From Cohaesibacter gelatinilyticus (lineage in GTDB: Bacteria; Pseudomonadota; Alphaproteobacteria; Rhizobiales; Cohaesibacteraceae): a stretch of 64,000 nt of DNA. Location: positions 868,001-932,000 of the forward strand of contig NZ_OBEL01000001.1 of NCBI RefSeq assembly GCF_900215605.1, written 5' to 3'. Position 1 is the stretch's first letter. Each line of letters opens with the position of its first letter. The notes below the pieces were generated by a model. The model made no database searches, was not told the origin of the DNA, and saw only the letters and a program-made list of their open reading frames with translations. Positions 36,100 through 45,422 of this stretch are shown in pieces. Made by a program: the position numbers and the translations under genes.

Positions 36100-39000
36100 C
36101 TATTCTGCAGCATTGGCGTAGTCGATGTCGTTTGGCGCAGGCTTGTTCGCACTCGTTTTTGCTTTGGGCTGCAACGCCACAACATCAGCTGCTGCTGGCT
36201 GCGCCATAGCTGATGCTGTTGCACCTCCTGCCACACCTGCAGATCCGGCAATCGGAACACCAGAGCCACGTTGTTTTCTGAGACCGGTGAATAGCCCCAG
36301 AACCCAGCGACCTGCTGGCAGCAGGGTGACAGATGGCATAGCCAGCAACACCGGAATGAGCACCAGGGTCAGGATGGTCGAGAAGGCCAAACCGGAAATC
36401 ACAGCTGTTGACAACTGAACCCACCATGTTGCCGTGATACCGCCAACTGAGATGACACGTTCAAAGAAATTGAAGTTCACCTGTGTTGCCATCGGTATCA
36501 GACCCGCAATGGTGGTAATCGTCGTGAGCAAGATCGGACGGATACGTTGAGCGGCTGTTTTGACAATCGCCTCAACCGGTTCGATGCCATCGTGGCGGAA
36601 TCGATTATACGTATCGATCAACACAATGGCGTTGTTCACCACAATTCCGGCAAGAGCCACCACACCAGTCCCTGTCATGATGATGGAGAATTTCTGGCCT
36701 GTGATCATCATGCCCAAAAGTACTCCAAAGACTGACAGGATCACCGTCGAAAGGGTCAGAAAAGTCTGATAGAAGCTGTTGAACTGGGTGATCAGGATCA
36801 TCGCCATGATGAAGAGGGCACCAACCGCCGCCTTCATCAAGAATTCGCCAGACTCTTTCTGATCCTCATCCGCACCGCGGAATTTGAAGATGACATCTGC
36901 TGGCCATGTTTGGCTATCCAACCAAGCCTGTACTTCCTTCACTTTGTCATCGACAGTGACACCGTTATCCTTCACCACAGTGGCTTTCACATTCATGGCG
37001 AAGAAGCCATCACGACGGGTGATGGAAGAGACTTTCTGCTTTGGTTCGATCTTGATGAAATTGCTGATTGGAACCTGACCATTCGGCGTGATCAGTTTCA
37101 GCTGGTTCAACTGATCCAGATTGCGCTGTTCCTGGGGCAAGCGTACACGGATTTCTACTTCATCTTCTGTATCATCCGGGCGATATTTGCCGATCATCAC
37201 TCCGTTGGTCACGAGCTGAACCATGGCACCGACCGGAGCGATGGCAGCATTGTAACGACCAGCTTCCTCGCGATCGATATCCAGTTCAAGTTCAATGCCG
37301 GGCAGAGGGCGATCATCCTCTTGCTCTATCAAGCCGTCAATCTGATCAAAGCGCTTGCGCACAATTGCAGTGGTCTCCATGACGCGATCATAGCTGTTTG
37401 ACGTGACCTGCAACGTGATGTCTTTACCGGTCGGAGGGCCGCCCTGAACCTTCTGAATTTCCGTGCGGATACCCGGAATGAGAGCTGCTCTTTCACGAAT
37501 ATCTGCAAAGATTGCATCTGCCTTGCGGCGTACGGCATAGTCATTCAGCTCCATTGATAGGGTGCCAATGGTGTCATTGGGTTTGTTATTGGAGCCAAGA
37601 GCATTGAAACCACCACCGCTTGCTCCCGATGGATTGGAGGTGGTTACCACATCACGGACGCCGGGTGTGGTGAGGACGATATCTTCGACCTGTTTTACCA
37701 GAGCACGGCTTTCCAAAGCAGACATGTTGCCACGGGCTGAAACAAAGACCGTGGCAAGACGCGGTTCTTCCTCAACAAAGAATTCGACCCCTTTGCTGTT
37801 TTGGCCGAAGGCGGTAACAATGACAAAGCCAGCTCCAAGTATGGCACCAATGGTCAGGAAGTTACCTAGCGGGTGTCTCACCAGCCAATGAAGGAAGCGT
37901 ACATAGATACCAGTCAGACCCGTGACTTCTTTCGGATCAAAATGCTCTCCACCTGAAAGGTGCGCAGCATTGGCCATCTCTTCTTCAGATGCTTTTTTAC
38001 GACCAATGAAACCACCGGTTACTGGCAGGAAGACCATGGCGGTCAAAAGAGCGGCTGACAGTACGATAATGACCATGATCGGCAAGTAGCTCATGAACTC
38101 ACCAGCGACGCCTGGCCACAGCAGCATCGGCAGGAAGGCTGCCAGGGTTGTTGCCGTAGAGGATGTGATCGGCCAGAACATCAGCTTTGCTGCACGAATA
38201 TAGGCTTCCTTGCGCTCCATTCCTTCCGCAATTTTGCGATCGGCATATTCCACAATCACAATGGCGCCATCCACCAACATACCCACGGTCAGAACAAGGC
38301 CGAACATGACCATCATGTTCACCGTCATGCCAATGCCGGAGAGGATCAGAAAGCCGAGCATGAAGGAAGTTGGGATCGCGATACCGATCAACAAGGCTGA
38401 ACGGAACCCAAGGGCTGCCAGAACCAGCATCATCACCAACGCAATCGCTGTCAGGATGGATGACTGAAGTGAACCAAGAACCTCATTGATCGGCTTGGCT
38501 TCGTCCAGCATGAAATCGACCCTTATAGCCGGATTCCAGTTGGCGGTCTCAGCTTTGACAACTTCTTGAACCGCCTGATTGTTTTCAATGATGTTGGTGC
38601 CAAGACGCTTTTTGATTTCAATTGAAATAGCCGGACGGCCATTCACGCGCGTAATGGCAGTCGGATCCTTGAAAGTACGCTTGATGTCGGCGATGTCCCC
38701 AAGGGTAACCACACCTTCGCCATTTTGTTTGATGGGGATGGAATAAACATCCTTGGCATCTTCAATCAGGCCCGGAACCTTGACATTGAAACGGCCCTGT
38801 CCATTATCCAGAAAACCGGCCGGAACCAGTTGGTTGTTCTGTGTAACTGCGGAGATCAGTTCGTTCTGCGTGACATTGTAGGATTCCAGGCGCATGAGAT
38901 CGATTTCGACCTCAAGCAATTCATCCCGATGACCGGAGAGATTGGCTTCCAGAACGGTGGAAATACCTTCCAACTCATCTTTCAGGCGACGTGCATGACG

Positions 39001-39462
39001 ATAGAGTGCGCGTTCCGGCACTTCACCTGATAAGGTGACATAGATGGTCGGTTGCAAAGAGAAGTTGGTCTCGGAAATCGTGGGTTCATCTGCGTCTGTT
39101 GGCAATTCAGCCTGAGCCTGATCCACCTTATCGCGAATATCGGCCAGAGCTTTGTCCTTGTCGAAGTCGATGGTGAATTCCAAAATGATACCAGCATGGC
39201 CTTCGGAAGCGACAGCGGTCATTTCCTTTAAACCATCAAGGCTTTGCAGCTTGTTCTCCATGGGGCGAATAAGCAGGCGGGCGGAATCTTCTGGTGAAAT
39301 GCCATTCTGACTGATGGAGACGTAGAAAACCGGGACGTCGATGTCCGGATCCGACTCCTTTGGGATCGTGATATAGCTCATGATCCCGGCGGCGACCAGA
39401 ACGATCATCATGGTCAGAACGGTCCTGCGGGCGCGCAGGATTGTATCTAGGATACCATTCAT
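36100..39462 (-). CDS. RND family efflux pump, inner-membrane permease (HAE1/AcrB-like)
   Basis: A 1120-residue proton-driven efflux transporter with 12 helices and two large periplasmic loops. It opens MNGILDTILRARRTVLTMMI, then IPKESDPDIDVPVFYVSISQ and the porter-domain pattern. Helix 4 reads GMLVDGAIVIVEYADRK, so only the first of the two classic Asp residues of AcrB is kept. Helix 10 reads VALAGIVVNNAIVLIDTYN, with Asn where AcrB has its relay Lys. A Pro/Ala-rich tail of about 75 residues extends the C-terminus. It overlaps the adaptor gene by four bases (ATGA). No outer-membrane channel gene follows, so a shared TolC-type channel elsewhere is likely. Confidence 0.94.
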   Translation of the reverse strand: MNGILDTILRARRTVLTMMIVLVAAGIMSYITIPKESDPDIDVPVFYVSISQNGISPEDSARLLIRPMENKLQSLDGLKEMTAVASEGHAGIILEFTIDFDKDKALADIRDKVDQAQAELPTDADEPTISETNFSLQPTIYVTLSGEVPERALYRHARRLKDELEGISTVLEANLSGHRDELLEVEIDLMRLESYNVTQNELISAVTQNNQLVPAGFLDNGQGRFNVKVPGLIEDAKDVYSIPIKQNGEGVVTLGDIADIKRTFKDPTAITRVNGRPAISIEIKKRLGTNIIENNQAVQEVVKAETANWNPAIRVDFMLDEAKPINEVLGSLQSSILTAIALVMMLVLAALGFRSALLIGIAIPTSFMLGFLILSGIGMTVNMMVMFGLVLTVGMLVDGAIVIVEYADRKIAEGMERKEAYIRAAKLMFWPITSSTATTLAAFLPMLLWPGVAGEFMSYLPIMVIIVLSAALLTAMVFLPVTGGFIGRKKASEEEMANAAHLSGGEHFDPKEVTGLTGIYVRFLHWLVRHPLGNFLTIGAILGAGFVIVTAFGQNSKGVEFFVEEEPRLATVFVSARGNMSALESRALVKQVEDIVLTTPGVRDVVTTSNPSGASGGGFNALGSNNKPNDTIGTLSMELNDYAVRRKADAIFADIRERAALIPGIRTEIQKVQGGPPTGKDITLQVTSNSYDRVMETTAIVRKRFDQIDGLIEQEDDRPLPGIELELDIDREEAGRYNAAIAPVGAMVQLVTNGVMIGKYRPDDTEDEVEIRVRLPQEQRNLDQLNQLKLITPNGQVPISNFIKIEPKQKVSSITRRDGFFAMNVKATVVKDNGVTVDDKVKEVQAWLDSQTWPADVIFKFRGADEDQKESGEFLMKAAVGALFIMAMILITQFNSFYQTFLTLSTVILSVFGVLLGMMITGQKFSIIMTGTGVVALAGIVVNNAIVLIDTYNRFRHDGIEPVEAIVKTAAQRIRPILLTTITTIAGLIPMATQVNFNFFERVISVGGITATWWVQLSTAVISGLAFSTILTLVLIPVLLAMPSVTLLPAGRWVLGLFTGLRKQRGSGVPIAGSAGVAGGATASAMAQPAAADVVALQPKAKTSANKPAPNDIDYANAAE

Positions 39463-40595
39463 GATTGGCTATCTCCGCTTTGAGAAGCAGCAGTTTTACG
39501 ATTGAAGTCGGCTACTGGTACGGCGTCCACCAATTGGCCATCTTTGACATATTCCTGACCAACCACGATCAAGGTAACCTCGGAAGGAAGGCCTGAAACC
39601 CAGACACCATTTTTGGCGCTAGTGAAAGTGGTGAGAGGGGTGAAGGCTGCTTTTTTGCCTTCCAGTCGCATAACGCCGATCGTGCCGTCATCGGACAAGG
39701 TCAGATGAGCCGGACTCATCAAATGGGCACTACTCTGAGGTAGATGCAGATTGGCAGTGGCGGTTACACCATCGCGCAAGGAGTGATCGGAATTGGACAC
39801 TTCCACTTCTACGCGGAATGTACGGGTTTCCACATCGCTGGCGGTGGAGACATAGCGAACCATACCTTTGGTGGACTCACCTGTCACAAGCGTCACATCA
39901 GCTTCCAAACCAGATTTGACTTGTTGGATGTCACGCTCTGACACCTGACCAATTATCAGCATTGGGTCTGCGTTCATCACGGTTGCACAAGCGCCACCAC
40001 GATTGAGCTGATCACCAATTTCCGCCAGTGGGCCCTGAACAATGCCATCAAAGGGAGCGGTAATATGGGTGCGTGCCATTTCTAGGGTGGCTTCTTCGAC
40101 CTGCGCCAAGGCCGCATCACGGTTTGCACGAAGCGCGGTCAGTTCAGCTGTGGTCGCAAACCCCTTTTTCTTGAGCCGTTCCTTTGCATTCAGATCAAAA
40201 TCGGCTTTTGCCAGCGCTGCTTTGGCCTGTGCAAGGCGTGCCTGACGAGATCCTTTGTCCAACTCGCATAACAAGTCACCCTTTTGAACTTGCTGCCCTT
40301 TGGAAATTGGGCGAGAGCGCACAATCGCGTCAGTTTCGGAGCGAACCACAACTTTGGTATCCGCCTGGGTGCGACCGCGAATGACCAGAAGGTTATCTCG
40401 CTGCTGTGCTTTGAAATCTTGCACGGCAACCCGTGTCAGAGCTTTTTGTTGATCTGTATCGCGTAGCGCAGGAGGTGGTGCGCCATTTTCATCAGACTGA
40501 CCGGAAACAACCATTGTGCCAGTTGCCAGCCATCCTGTGATGCAAGCTGAGAATAGAAGAGCGAGCCCGTAAGAGCCTTTTATTCGCAACGCCAT
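39459..40595 (-). CDS. RND efflux pump periplasmic adaptor (HlyD/AcrA family)
   Basis: A 378-residue membrane fusion protein. One N-terminal helix (YGLALLFSACITGWLATGTM) anchors it. The lipoyl half-motif VVRSETDAIVRSRPISKGQQ, a coiled-coil hairpin at about 115-165 (QARLAQAKAALAKADFDLNA), the second lipoyl half ITAPFDGIVQGPLAEIGDQL and a barrel-like end follow in the usual order. It bridges the RND permease and an outer-membrane channel. It lies 151 bases downstream of the PadR gene and is translationally coupled to the permease gene. Confidence 0.93.
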   Translation of the reverse strand: MALRIKGSYGLALLFSACITGWLATGTMVVSGQSDENGAPPPALRDTDQQKALTRVAVQDFKAQQRDNLLVIRGRTQADTKVVVRSETDAIVRSRPISKGQQVQKGDLLCELDKGSRQARLAQAKAALAKADFDLNAKERLKKKGFATTAELTALRANRDAALAQVEEATLEMARTHITAPFDGIVQGPLAEIGDQLNRGGACATVMNADPMLIIGQVSERDIQQVKSGLEADVTLVTGESTKGMVRYVSTASDVETRTFRVEVEVSNSDHSLRDGVTATANLHLPQSSAHLMSPAHLTLSDDGTIGVMRLEGKKAAFTPLTTFTSAKNGVWVSGLPSEVTLIVVGQEYVKDGQLVDAVPVADFNRKTAASQSGDSQS

Positions 40596-40695
40596 CGTTC
40601 AATCATCCTTCAAAGTCAAAAGAGCTTGTAAGGAAGGAGGGATGCTCTTTTGATAATTGCAATCGGCTTGGTGCCGTTTCGGTTCATATAGGTAT

Positions 40696-40716
40696 TGCCT
40701 CCAAAAATTGGAGGCA
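40696..40716. other. Perfect hairpin between padR and the pump genes
   Basis: TGCCTCCAA-AAA-TTGGAGGCA has nine-base arms. No T-run follows on the minus strand, so it is more likely an operator or a weak pause site than a full terminator. Confidence 0.5.
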
Positions 40717-40746
40717 GAAGCGGGAAAATATCTGCCCAAATAGAAA

Positions 40747-41334
40747 TTATACAGCCAGCTTGCCAGATAAATCGATCGGCAGTTCGCCATTGGCGATCGC
40801 CATAAGCTGTGCGCGATTTTCTTTCAGATAGGCAATTGATGCCGTTATTACATGTGCTCCATAGCGACGTGTCCATTCTCCGGCAGCGGCAATCAGTGGA
40901 TCGTAATTTGTTTCATCAGGTGAGCATTTATCCTTACATTCTGTCATGCAATTCAGTTCTTCATTGAGTTGCTCCAGTCTCAGATCAAGCGCTTTCTCAA
41001 TCACTTTAGGGCCGAGCAATTTTGCATAAATTGCCACGAGCAAAAATCCGGAACGAAATACATCAGGTTTGGGTGGCTGGCTCAATTCTTCCAAAAAAGC
41101 CTGACGCCCGGCATCGGTAATGGAATAGACCTTGCGCGCTGGTTTTCCTTCCTGAGGTTCCAATCTGCAGGTTACCAATTCCTCTGCCTCCAGACGGTTC
41201 AGTGCAGGATAAATTGACCCGAAACTGGCTTCTGCGAAATAGCTATAGTCGCCCTCGCTTGACGCTTTGCGAATGTCATATCCCGTTGTGTCACCTCGGA
41301 ACAGAATTGCCAGACATAGGCCTTTTACATTCAT
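40747..41334 (-). CDS. PadR family transcriptional regulator
   Basis: A 195-residue PadR regulator. The winged helix is in residues 1-80 (LAILFRGDTTGYDIRKASSE, then FGSIYPALNRLEAEELVTCR and RKVYSITDAGRQAFLEEL). The C-terminal helical dimerisation region carries four Cys or Cys-near residues (NCMTECKDKCSPDE). These could bind metal or sense thiols, which is inference. PadR proteins are drug or phenolic-acid-responsive repressors. The gene is first in the same direction as the RND pump genes, so control of the pump is the likely role. Confidence 0.92.
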   Translation of the reverse strand: MNVKGLCLAILFRGDTTGYDIRKASSEGDYSYFAEASFGSIYPALNRLEAEELVTCRLEPQEGKPARKVYSITDAGRQAFLEELSQPPKPDVFRSGFLLVAIYAKLLGPKVIEKALDLRLEQLNEELNCMTECKDKCSPDETNYDPLIAAAGEWTRRYGAHVITASIAYLKENRAQLMAIANGELPIDLSGKLAV

Positions 41335-41420
41335 GTATGGTCTCCATAGCCCATTGCTGGTTTTGGGCTTGTATGCACTACCTGTTTGTACCTCTCTATA
41401 AGGCGTATATTAAGTTTAGG

Positions 41421-41470
41421 TATATGCCGGATCGATATAATATCGTTTATATATATGCCGGATCGATATA
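41421..41470. promoter_or_regulatory. Tandem 19-bp dyad repeats upstream of padR
   Basis: TATATGCCGGATCGATATA occurs exactly twice, at 41421-41439 and 41452-41470, 31 bases apart (about three helical turns). Each copy is itself a dyad with arms TATAT and ATATA separated by nine bases, a layout common for PadR operators. The block lies about 90-135 bases upstream of the PadR start codon. Confidence 0.7.
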
Positions 41471-41702
41471 TGTCTAGTATATATATAATGTGGATGTGGT
41501 TTTTACGTAAGGAAGAATGCGGCAAACGGTCTCGAAAGCATGACTTGCCAATCGACCTGTAAGGCCGGACAATGGTCGTCAGAGGCAGTTCAAAATAACG
41601 CGTGACCTCCCAATTTCTATTTGCATCAGATGAGGAATGAAGCCGCAAAAGGATAGTCATTCAATCATTTGGAGGGAAAAGAGCTAAGAATGGAGCCAGA
41701 CT

Positions 41703-42014
41703 GTGCCAATCACCAATCTAGTGCCACCGCACCGTCGTCAGGAAAAGGGAATCAAGGGACTTTTTAAAAATCCTCTTATTCGCTTACTGGCCATTAATTG
41801 GCTGATAGGCCTCTTTACCACTATTCTGATTTGCGCTGGAATTTTACTCACCAATGCAGCTGGTATGCAGGAGCTGATCCTCAATAGCGAGAATCCTATT
41901 GTGCCACTTGCTTTACTTTTCTTTGGCTTGCTGATCACAATATGCAGCGTAACCATGGGGGTCGCTGTTATGAGTTTGCCGCGTGAGGATTTGGGCGACG
42001 ACCCGGATCGGTAA
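41703..42014 (+). CDS. Hypothetical small membrane protein with two helices
   Basis: A 103-residue protein with a basic cytoplasmic start, a helix at about 28-50 (LLAINWLIGLFTTILICAGI), a short loop and a second helix at about 66-90 (LALLFFGLLITICSVTMGVA). It ends in an acidic tail (PREDLGDDPDR). I do not recognise a characterised family. Start GTG 41703 has GGAG seven bases upstream. It is divergent from the PadR gene, so the tandem dyads between them could affect it as well. Confidence 0.7.
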   Translation: MPITNLVPPHRRQEKGIKGLFKNPLIRLLAINWLIGLFTTILICAGILLTNAAGMQELILNSENPIVPLALLFFGLLITICSVTMGVAVMSLPREDLGDDPDR

Positions 42015-42551
42015 AATGCGATCAAGCGACAGCATTTTCGGTTGTCTAGCAAGAAATGCTTGTAGCTTGAGTGCTTTCATACTCAATCCTGAATTTGTTC
42101 AAAGATGATTAAAATGAATTCGTATGGCTTATTGAAGCAACTCAATTAAATCAACGAATGAATTAATCCTAAAAATCGCATTTTTAGGGATAATATTCCT
42201 GCACTAAAACGGTGATATGGTGGAAAACCATATTTATAGCTGACATATGTCAAAAATTATTTTGATCTACCTCAAAAGATGGCTGATAAGCTCAACTTTT
42301 ATCCTTTTGATTATAGGTTTGAATCTAAAGCGTTAATTTTTATGAATAAAACAATATGCTGACAGTTGTTTGTTTCTTGAAACTTCTTGCTGTGGTAAGC
42401 GCTTGCTACTTTTGAACGATCCCTACTAGGCTCGTGCCAGCTCACCCCGGGTCTGTAGCATGGCTGCTTGCGCGCCAAATTCTGGCGTAGACCAATCCTT
42501 GAATTCATACGGGGCAGGGCTTCGAGATTAAAACATATCTGGAGGTGAAAA
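42015..42551. other. Long AT-rich region upstream of the peptide importer
   Basis: 537 bases without a recognisable gene. A perfect hairpin CCTAAAAAT-CGC-ATTTTTAGG lies at 42168-42188. A LacI-type palindrome lies at 42393-42408. The rest is AT-rich to about 42380 and closer to the genome average after that. The importer promoter must be here. Confidence 0.5.
42393..42408. promoter_or_regulatory. LacI-type operator-like palindrome upstream of oppA
   Basis: TGGTAAGCGCTTGCTA holds the AAGCGCTT core at 42397-42404, resembling LacI-family operators. It lies about 145 bases upstream of the oppA start. One such 8-base palindrome can occur by chance. Confidence 0.3.
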
Positions 42552-44144
42552 ATGCTCAAGAAAACTCTGGCTGCGGCCCTATTGGCTAGCGTCTGTGCTC
42601 TGCCAATGATGGCAGCAACTGCTTCTGCCGAAGTGGTTTATCATCGTGGCAATACCGCAGACCCTGAAACCCTTGATCAGCATAAAACATCCACCACTTA
42701 CGAGGCGCATATTCTACGCGACCTCTATGAAGGTCTTCTGTCCTATAGCGCAGATGGCAAAGCTATTCCTGGCGCGGCAGAAAACTGGACGGTTTCCGAC
42801 GACGGCATGGTTTACACCTTCAAGCTGCGCGACAATGGCAAATGGTCCAATGGTGATCCTGTCACCGCCAATGACTTTGTCTATTCCCTTCGCCGCATCA
42901 TGACCCCGGATACCGGTGCCAAATATGCCAACATCCTTTATCCGATTAAAAATGCGGAAAAAGTGAATAAGAGTGAGGCAAAGGTCGAAGAGTTGGGTGT
43001 CAAGGCGATCGACGACAAAACTCTTGAAATTACTCTGGAAGCTGCAACTCCCTACTTCCTCGAACTGCTGACACATCAGACCGGTCTTCCGGTTCACAAA
43101 GCATCTGTTGAAAAGCATGGCTCCGACTTTGTTCGTGCTGGCAACATGGTCACCAACGGTGCCTTCACTCTGGCTGAGTTCGTACCAAACAGCCATGTGA
43201 AAGCGACCAAGAACAAGCATTTCCATGATGCGGCCAATGTGAAGATCGACACCGTCTTCTTCTATCCAACCGAAGACCGCGGTGCTGCTCTGCGTCGCTT
43301 TCAGGCTGGCGAATTGCATTCAAACAATGATGCGCCAACCGAGCAGGTCGATTTCATGAAAAAGGAAATCGGTGATCAGTTCCGTGTCGCGCCATATCTG
43401 GGTACCTATTATTATGCGATGAAGGCAGACAAGGATAAACTGAAAGATCCTAAAGTCCGTCGTGCTCTGTCCATGTCAATCGACCGTGAGTTCCTGGCTG
43501 AGTCCATCTGGGGCGATACCATGGTTGCAGGCTATTCCTTCGTACCACCGGGAATCGGCAACTATGGCGAGCCAGCATTTGCTGACTATAAAGACATGGA
43601 TCAGCTGGATCGTGAAGATGAAGCCAAGAAGCTTCTGGCAGACGCTGGCTATTCTGAAGCCAATCCGCTGGAAATCGAAATTCGCTACAACACTTCCGAG
43701 AACCACAAGAATACTGCTGTTGCGATTGCAGATATGTGGAAGCCGATTGGTGTGACGGTTAAGATGCTGAACACCGATACCAAAACCCACTATGCGCATT
43801 TGCGTGATAAAGGTGACTTTGATGTCGCCCGTGCTGGCTGGATTGGTGACTATTCAGATCCTCAGAACTTCTTGTTCATGGTTGAGTCCGACAACGATGG
43901 CTTCAACTATGCCAACTACAACAATGCCGAATATGATGGTCTGATGGACAAAGCTGCCAAGACCGTTGACCTCAAAGAACGTGCTGAAATCCTGAAGCAA
44001 GCGGAAACTCTGTTCATGCGCGACCTGCCATTCATCCCTCTGATGTATTACGGCTCCATGAACCTGGTATCTCCGAAGCTCAAAGGCTTCAAAGATAACC
44101 TGCTGAACGTGCACCCGACCCGTTGGATGTCCGTAGAAGGCTAA
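42552..44144 (+). CDS. oppA: Peptide ABC transporter periplasmic binding protein, OppA-type
   Basis: A 530-residue solute-binding protein of SBP family 5. The signal peptide is LAAALLASVCALPMMAATAS with cleavage near ASA-EVV. The mature protein starts VVYHRGNTADPETLDQHKTS, the OppA opening, and has KLRDNGKWSNGDPVTANDFV and RRALSMSIDREFLAESIWG. By family it binds oligopeptides, including murein peptides in relatives; the ligand is not certain. Ribosome site GGAGG. It is the first gene of an oppA-B-C-DF operon, separated from oppB by 343 bases that contain a hairpin. Confidence 0.94.
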   Translation: MLKKTLAAALLASVCALPMMAATASAEVVYHRGNTADPETLDQHKTSTTYEAHILRDLYEGLLSYSADGKAIPGAAENWTVSDDGMVYTFKLRDNGKWSNGDPVTANDFVYSLRRIMTPDTGAKYANILYPIKNAEKVNKSEAKVEELGVKAIDDKTLEITLEAATPYFLELLTHQTGLPVHKASVEKHGSDFVRAGNMVTNGAFTLAEFVPNSHVKATKNKHFHDAANVKIDTVFFYPTEDRGAALRRFQAGELHSNNDAPTEQVDFMKKEIGDQFRVAPYLGTYYYAMKADKDKLKDPKVRRALSMSIDREFLAESIWGDTMVAGYSFVPPGIGNYGEPAFADYKDMDQLDREDEAKKLLADAGYSEANPLEIEIRYNTSENHKNTAVAIADMWKPIGVTVKMLNTDTKTHYAHLRDKGDFDVARAGWIGDYSDPQNFLFMVESDNDGFNYANYNNAEYDGLMDKAAKTVDLKERAEILKQAETLFMRDLPFIPLMYYGSMNLVSPKLKGFKDNLLNVHPTRWMSVEG

Positions 44145-44167
44145 GGATCATTCCCGAATAATATAAA

Positions 44168-44192
44168 GGCTGCCCCTCAAGATGGGGCAGCC
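44168..44192 (+). other. Stem-loop after oppA
   Basis: GGCTGCCCC and GGGGCAGCC are perfect nine-base arms with a seven-base loop, 23 bases after the oppA stop. No T-run follows. The rest of 44145-44487 has no convincing gene; a 45-codon frame near 44234 lacks support. Confidence 0.7.
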
Positions 44193-44487
44193 ACCATATG
44201 CCAGTCTATCCATAGTCTGTGCCGCAAAGAGCGATGGCTTATGCTGTTGTTTCCATGGTGTCACTTGGGTGGTCAGGGCAGGCCTTATGCACACGCTGTT
44301 GGGCAAATTTAGTAGCTGATAACATCTCGGAAAAGACTTTGGTCAATCTCTGCTTTGCAAAACAGGGATAATCAGAAGGCAAGCCAGATCAGAGCGAAAA
44401 GCAAGTGATCAACCTGGTGCAAATCAGCTCACAACTCAGCACCAATGGCAATGTCCAGCTGCATAAGAGAAAACTGAGGAAACCGGC

Positions 44488-45414
44488 ATGTTGCGTTATG
44501 TGCTCAAGCGCTTGCTAACCGCAATTCCGACATTATTTTTGATTGTTACCATCTCCTTCTTCCTGATCCGCGTCGCCCCCGGTGGTCCGTTCGATCTGGA
44601 GCGCCCACTTGAGGCCAAGGTGATGGAGAACCTGAACAAGATTTACCAGCTCGACAAGTCGCTCTGGGAGCAATATCTCATATATTTGAGTAATATTCTC
44701 CAAGGTGATCTTGGTCCCAGCTTCTTCTATCGTGATTTTAGCGTCAACGAACTCCTGATTGAGCAAGGTTTGCCTATTTCCGCCGAAGTGGGTGGTTATG
44801 CGCTGCTCTTGGCTTTGATCGTTGGTTGTGCGCTGGGAATTATGGCTGCGCTCAAGCAGAACCGAGCTCCCGATTACACTGTCATGACCTTCGCGACCAT
44901 GGGCATTACCATCCCCAATTTCGTGGTTGCACCAGTACTGACGTTGATCTTTGGCGTTGCCCTTGGATGGCTGCCTGTAGGTGGCTGGAATGATGGTGCC
45001 TGGCCAAACAAAATTCTACCAATCGTCACACTTGCTCTGCCGCAGATTGCCATCGTGGCTCGTCTGACACGCGGATCGATGATTGAGGCGATGCATTCGC
45101 ATCATATCCGCACTGCACGCGCAAATGGTTTGCCCGGCTGGATGGTTGTCATTGTGCATGCATTGCGTGGCGCATTGTTGCCGGTGGTCTCTTATGCCGG
45201 CCCTGCCGCCGCTGCATTGCTTACTGGCTCGGTAGTCATCGAAACCGTCTATCAGATCCCAGGTATCGGTCGCTACTTTGTTCAAGGTGCGCTGGATCGT
45301 GATTATACGCTTGTGATGGGTACCGTGATTTTGATTGCTGTTTTCATCATGATTTTCAACCTGATTGTTGACCTGCTTTATGCATGGCTCGACCCTCGTG
45401 TTCGTTACGATTGA
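44488..45414 (+). CDS. oppB: Peptide ABC transporter permease, OppB-type
   Basis: A 308-residue permease. The N-terminus MLRYVLKRLLTAIPTLFLIV is the DppB/OppB signature, followed by FFLIRVAPGGPFDLERP. The EAA-loop equivalent is HIRTARANGLPGWMVVIVHA, which contacts the ATPase. The last helices contain GSVVIETVYQIPGIGRYFVQ and ALDRDYTLVMGTVI. It pairs with OppC to form the channel. Ribosome site GAGG lies upstream of ATG 44488. Confidence 0.95.
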   Translation: MLRYVLKRLLTAIPTLFLIVTISFFLIRVAPGGPFDLERPLEAKVMENLNKIYQLDKSLWEQYLIYLSNILQGDLGPSFFYRDFSVNELLIEQGLPISAEVGGYALLLALIVGCALGIMAALKQNRAPDYTVMTFATMGITIPNFVVAPVLTLIFGVALGWLPVGGWNDGAWPNKILPIVTLALPQIAIVARLTRGSMIEAMHSHHIRTARANGLPGWMVVIVHALRGALLPVVSYAGPAAAALLTGSVVIETVYQIPGIGRYFVQGALDRDYTLVMGTVILIAVFIMIFNLIVDLLYAWLDPRVRYD

Positions 45415-45422
45415 GGCCAGCC

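Noticed and set aside
39459-39462. Possible frameshift between the adaptor and RND genes
   Set aside because: The four-base ATGA overlap is a normal translational coupling and both proteins are full length.
44234-44371. 45-codon plus frame between oppA and oppB
   Set aside because: Weak ribosome site, unremarkable composition and no helix or motif.
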